A stretch of DNA of 34,525 nt from positions 1 through 34,525 of the forward strand of contig NZ_JADGES010000030.1 of assembly GCF_016744255.1 (NCBI RefSeq). Reading direction: 5' to 3'. Each line of letters starts with the position of its first letter. Position 1 is the first letter of the stretch. A program made the translations under genes and the position numbers. Positions 30,921 through 34,525 of the stretch are shown piece after piece. The notes under the pieces are model-generated. The model was given only the letters and a program-made list of their open reading frames with translations, was not told the origin of the DNA and made no database searches. The DNA is from Maribacter sp. GTDB lineage: Bacteria; Bacteroidota; Bacteroidia; Flavobacteriales; Flavobacteriaceae.

Positions 30921-33575
30921 TTATTCAATTAACTGGCCTACTTTATTCACTACTTTATATTCTAATTCCTCAAACTCGTTAAAGTGTGCCTTTCCGCATT
31001 TGATTTTCAACTGTTCGTCTCCTGTAAGTTTTGCTAAATCAACTTCTGGTGTTCCCGTATCTTTTGTTTCTGCTACAAAATAAATTTTCTTATCATCTTC
31101 AAAAACTAAAGCCCAATCTGGATTGTAATTCCCAATTGGTGTTGGTATCTTAAACCAATTCGGTAGTTTGAAATAGAATTTTATTTGGTCACTTGTTTCA
31201 CAGTCCAGTGCAAATCTGCTCTCAACTCCTGAATCTAAAGGCACAAACTCTTCATAAATCGTTTTGGAAGTATCTGCTACTTTAAAGGAAAAATCGTTTA
31301 AATAAACTTCTAATTCTTGCGCTTCAAACAAAGCCATTTCATAATCTGAGCCACCGATTTTTTGATACTTAATTCCATCTATCATCAAATCATATAAAGT
31401 CCTTTTAATAGCTTGGGTTGCTAGATCTAAAAACAGTTGTGGATTTATTAAAATATCTCCAATTCGTTCGGACTTACTTAAAATTTCTTGAATTGTAGAA
31501 CGAGTTAATTCTGTTTTGCTTTGTATGTAGCCCAAAACATCTGGGATTTCCCAAGAGTAACCACCATAAGATTCAACTTTATCTCCTGCATACATTGTTT
31601 CTACACCTTCATCAGTCATATTGATATTGACTTTTGTTGAGCGAATAGAAGGTGCTTTGATTTCAGGTAAATCCTTAACGGCTTTTGAAGCTAACGTAAT
31701 TAATTCATCTGTTTTATAATCAACTCTGTAAGTTGTTTTCTTTTTGAGGTTTTCCCAAATTTCTAAGAATTTCGGGTCTGCTTCAAAACCTTTTCTATAT
31801 TTAATTGCAGTCCTTTCACGTTTATTTTTTATTCTACCTGTAAATTCTACACCACAATCATCTTCTATTTCCTTTTGTAATGTTTTAGCAAAATCATCAT
31901 ATGATTCATTTGCTATTACTGTAAGACGATTAATATTTTGGTCATAAGTTCTTTTACCCGATTGGTCAACAGCTAAACGTAACCCTCTACCAATCTCTTG
32001 ACGCTTTTTAACTTCTGATTTGGTTTCGTTTAAAGTACAAATCTGAAATACATTAGGATTATCCCAACCTTCTCTTAATGCTGAATGGGAAAATATGAAA
32101 CGAAGTGAATTATCTATATTCAGTAATTTCTCTTTATCCTTCATTATTAGACTATAAGTATCATCATCTGATTTGGTTACGCCTGAAGTATCTTTAAATT
32201 TACCTTTCTTGTCTTGCGAAAAATAACCGTTATGTGTTTCCTCAACTGAAAACCTATCTAATTCTTTGAATGCAGGTTTAGAAATATATTCTTTATAAAT
32301 CTCTTCAAACCACTCAGCGAATTTACCTTTGTTCTGAATTCCTGCTGAATCGTAATGTCGGTAATTAGCAACTTTATCAATAAAGAATAAGGAAAGCACT
32401 TTAATTCCTAATTTATTTAGGCGTTTTTCCTTTTTCAAATGTTCCTCAATTGTTTTACGGATTTGAAATTTCATTACTTCATCATTCAATCCCCCTTGGC
32501 TATCACCTTTGTACAATAAATTTCCATTAGAAATAGAAATGCAATTATTTGTAGCGTCTATTTCTTCAATGATATAGCCATCTGCATAAATCTCTCTTTC
32601 GTTAGAAAGTTTATATAAATCGTCTCCAACTTTTACAGAAACAGATTTCTTTTTAACTCCGCCTTTGTCGTTAATATTAATTGAAACTTTAGCGGTAATT
32701 TTCGTTTTAGTGGCTTTAATTGAATCTACTTGTACAAAAGCATCATTAAATGCATTTTCTTCTACTATTGAATCTACTTCAATTTGTTTTACCAAACCTA
32801 AATCGTAAGCTTTTACTGGATTTAAACTATAAGTTAAATTATATTGACTTCTATGAGTTGCTGAATAACGAAGCGTACAAAGTGCTTTTAAATTTTCAAT
32901 TGCAGAAATACGTTTTTCTGTTTCCATATTTTGTGGTTCATCCACAATAACTATTGGATTTACAGTCTGTATAAATTCTATTGGTTTTCTCCCGTTTGCT
33001 CTATAATGCGGTTGATTAATTATGTTTTGGTCTTTGGCAAAAGAATCAATATTAATAACTAAAACTTCAATATTATTAGTAGTAGCAAAACCTCTTAAAG
33101 TTGAAACTTTAGAACTATCGTATACTTGAAAATTAACTGGGATATTGTCATATAAATTTTGAAAGTGCTCGTGTGTTATTTCCAAATTTTTCAAAACTCC
33201 TTCACGAATTGCTACAGAAGGCACTACAATTACGAATTTTTTAAAACCATATAATTTGTTTAGTTCATAAATGCTTCGCAAATACACGTAAGTTTTTCCT
33301 GTTCCTGTTTCCATTTCAACAGAAAAATGCATTCCATCTAAGTTAGTTGATTGCTCTATTTCATTTGCAATTTGAATGGATTGAAGATTGGATAAGATTT
33401 GGTCTTCAGACAAAATCAAATTATTACTTACACTATTTATTAAGTCTAATGTACCTTCTTCTTTTAGGTTAAATTCCATAATAGAATCTTCCATTGGCTG
33501 ACCTTCAAACAAATCTGTTATAGACTTTATAGCATCTTGCTGATATTGTAGATTAGAATCAAACGCTAATTTCAT
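30921..33575 (-). CDS. res: Type III restriction enzyme, Res subunit
   Basis: This 884-residue SF2 helicase-nuclease is the restriction subunit of a type III system, which translocates or slides on DNA and cuts when two unmethylated sites meet. Motif I METGTGKT is at 88-95 and motif II DEPQ at 212-215. Motifs V and VI are in EGWDNPNVFQIC and QEIGRGLRL. The C-terminal PD-(D/E)XK nuclease has Pro819-Asp820 and, 15 residues later, Glu836-Thr-Lys838. It appears intact. The mod gene lies upstream with a 1-nt gap, and the Ntn hydrolase gene follows. Length is within the family range (about 850-1000 aa). Confidence 0.95.
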   Translation of the reverse strand: MKLAFDSNLQYQQDAIKSITDLFEGQPMEDSIMEFNLKEEGTLDLINSVSNNLILSEDQILSNLQSIQIANEIEQSTNLDGMHFSVEMETGTGKTYVYLRSIYELNKLYGFKKFVIVVPSVAIREGVLKNLEITHEHFQNLYDNIPVNFQVYDSSKVSTLRGFATTNNIEVLVINIDSFAKDQNIINQPHYRANGRKPIEFIQTVNPIVIVDEPQNMETEKRISAIENLKALCTLRYSATHRSQYNLTYSLNPVKAYDLGLVKQIEVDSIVEENAFNDAFVQVDSIKATKTKITAKVSININDKGGVKKKSVSVKVGDDLYKLSNEREIYADGYIIEEIDATNNCISISNGNLLYKGDSQGGLNDEVMKFQIRKTIEEHLKKEKRLNKLGIKVLSLFFIDKVANYRHYDSAGIQNKGKFAEWFEEIYKEYISKPAFKELDRFSVEETHNGYFSQDKKGKFKDTSGVTKSDDDTYSLIMKDKEKLLNIDNSLRFIFSHSALREGWDNPNVFQICTLNETKSEVKKRQEIGRGLRLAVDQSGKRTYDQNINRLTVIANESYDDFAKTLQKEIEDDCGVEFTGRIKNKRERTAIKYRKGFEADPKFLEIWENLKKKTTYRVDYKTDELITLASKAVKDLPEIKAPSIRSTKVNINMTDEGVETMYAGDKVESYGGYSWEIPDVLGYIQSKTELTRSTIQEILSKSERIGDILINPQLFLDLATQAIKRTLYDLMIDGIKYQKIGGSDYEMALFEAQELEVYLNDFSFKVADTSKTIYEEFVPLDSGVESRFALDCETSDQIKFYFKLPNWFKIPTPIGNYNPDWALVFEDDKKIYFVAETKDTGTPEVDLAKLTGDEQLKIKCGKAHFNEFEELEYKVVNKVGQLIE

Positions 33576-33576
33576 A

Positions 33577-34525
33577 TTATATCGTTTTAAACTCTATACC
33601 TGAATCTTTCATTTGCAATACAGCGTTGGTTTTTAATTGGTCATTACCTTTGAAGAGTTTGTCTAAAGCAATTATTTTTTTAGGTTTGCTCGCAATAATT
33701 GTATCAATGATTTTTTGATTGACTTGTTCCAATAAAAACACTAATTCGTTTTTGTTTATGGAATAAAATCCATCTTTTTCTTCTATTTGGCTATTGAGGT
33801 CCTTACCACTTTTTAGCAATAATTCATAAACCATATTTTCTGTAGTGGCATTTTTTGCTACTGGGTCAATAAATAACTTCATCTGTTCTTCTAATGCTTT
33901 TGAGTCTTTGCCTGTTATTTGTTGCCATTGCTTGAAGTTACTATCTGAAAGTTTTAAAACTTTGAAGCCCAAATCTTGATTTTTAAGTTGTTCAATTTTA
34001 GATTTAAGTTGTTCAATTTTAGATTTGGTTTCATCTGTTGGTAATTCACCTTGCAATCTTTTAACTTCAGATTTAAATTTTTTAATTTTTTCTTGTATTT
34101 TTTCTTGTACTTTTTCTCCTGTTCTACGAATACGTTCTTTAGAAATATCAGCTATGGTATTAAACCTTGGACTATCATCAATCATTTGGTCCAATTGAAC
34201 ATTTAAAAACTTATTACTAGTCTTATTTTCAAAATTTAAGTCCATTAATGCTGTGGCAGTAGTCGATGTTCCACTAAAAAAATCCAATACAATATCATTT
34301 TTTTTCAAAACAATTTGCATTAAATGTTTAATAAGTGAACTTGGTTTAGGTGTTTCAAAAGCAGCATCCTTTCCCATAATTTCAAAAAACTCTTTCATGG
34401 CTGAATCTGTATGACCTACATCCTGTGAGGGTAACCATGTCCAGGGAACAAATCCATCAATCTCATCAATATATCTTATTAGATTTGGTTGCGCATTGGA
34501 ATCTTTACCAAAATAAATTCTACCA
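33577..34525 (-). CDS. mod: Type III DNA methyltransferase, Mod subunit, 5' end beyond window
   Basis: The frame is open to the right edge (316 codons), so the Met at 34398 is internal. The visible C-terminal half has YIDEIDGFVPWTWLP and FETPKPSSLIKHLMQIVLKK, then the SAM-binding motif DFFSGTSTTATALMDL, all typical of beta-class type III adenine methyltransferases. The catalytic DPPY and the target recognition domain lie beyond the window. After motif I comes a lysine/glutamate-rich coiled coil with a perfect 7-residue repeat (SKIEQLK twice). The enzyme methylates an adenine in an asymmetric site that cannot be read here. Confidence 0.93.
   Translation of the reverse strand, partial: GRIYFGKDSNAQPNLIRYIDEIDGFVPWTWLPSQDVGHTDSAMKEFFEIMGKDAAFETPKPSSLIKHLMQIVLKKNDIVLDFFSGTSTTATALMDLNFENKTSNKFLNVQLDQMIDDSPRFNTIADISKERIRRTGEKVQEKIQEKIKKFKSEVKRLQGELPTDETKSKIEQLKSKIEQLKNQDLGFKVLKLSDSNFKQWQQITGKDSKALEEQMKLFIDPVAKNATTENMVYELLLKSGKDLNSQIEEKDGFYSINKNELVFLLEQVNQKIIDTIIASKPKKIIALDKLFKGNDQLKTNAVLQMKDSGIEFKTI
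33983..34024 (-). repeat. 21-bp tandem repeat inside mod
   Basis: Two identical, adjacent 21-bp copies (33983-34003 and 34004-34024) encode two identical heptads in the coiled coil of Mod. Gain or loss of a copy keeps the reading frame and changes the coiled coil by exactly one heptad. Confidence 0.85.

Noticed and set aside
30839-30928. Longer N-terminus for the Ntn hydrolase from a TTG start
   Set aside because: It would overlap res and bury the Thr that should be the N-terminal nucleophile; the ATG at 30838 fits the family exactly.
1-34525. CRISPR arrays, rRNA genes and complete tRNA genes
   Set aside because: None were seen; the only tRNA-like sequence is the tRNA-Asp 3' half at 24607-24650.

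Overview
The window reads as a chromosome segment of a marine-type member of the Flavobacteriaceae (Bacteroidota). The evidence is the AT-rich composition, promoters of the Bacteroidota TAnnTTTG type, the near absence of Shine-Dalgarno sites, and protein families typical of the group (DUF983, a SQRDL-like sulfide:quinone oxidoreductase, a Bacteroidota-type tyrosine recombinase, KDG kinase and aldolase). No species can be named from sequence alone.

Region 1 (about 1-7544) is a sulfur/redox block. It holds a peroxiredoxin (cut by the left edge), a tRNA-dihydrouridine synthase, a decayed IS1595-like transposase, a type II sulfide:quinone oxidoreductase, a DUF2892 membrane protein, a SAM methyltransferase, two Crp/Fnr regulators, a rhodanese and a DUF983 protein. 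Five near-palindromic sites of the form WGTAACnnnnGTTACA or close to it precede five transcription units. In all five the site centre lies exactly 29.5 bp from a TAnnTTTG-like -7 element. This is a coherent class II Crp/Fnr regulon read directly from the DNA. One of the five promoters runs into a strong terminator before reaching a gene, so it may make a small RNA or an attenuated leader.

Region 2 (7583-12861) is metabolic: a DUF1338 protein (2-oxoadipate dioxygenase/decarboxylase family) divergent from a LysR regulator, deoC-deoD for deoxynucleoside salvage, and kdgK-kdgA, which convert 2-keto-3-deoxygluconate (KDG) to pyruvate and glyceraldehyde 3-phosphate.

Region 3 (13186-24484) is a sugar utilisation locus. 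An AraC regulator faces a seven-gene minus-strand operon: exported GH38-like alpha-mannosidase, RraA-like protein, MFS sugar porter, cupin, SDR dehydrogenase, beta-propeller lactonase and mannonate dehydratase. A LacI regulator sits upstream, with identical 16-bp operators before lacI and before the operon. With kdgK-kdgA the genes spell a complete route: mannoside -> mannose -> mannonolactone -> mannonate -> KDG -> KDPG -> pyruvate + GAP. This would be oxidative mannose catabolism without mannose-6-phosphate; it is an inference from gene content.

Region 4 (about 24607 to the right edge) is an integrative element inserted in a tRNA-Asp gene. The tRNA 3' half with its terminator lies at the left junction, next to a tyrosine recombinase. 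The cargo looks like a defence island: an AbiEi antitoxin with only the first ~45 codons of its AbiEii toxin left, a toxin / HTH antitoxin / SecB-like chaperone trio, a type III restriction-modification system (mod cut by the right edge), and downstream of res an HslV/proteasome-like N-terminal-nucleophile hydrolase with an extended C-terminus. The last two are the best candidates for undescribed biology in the element.
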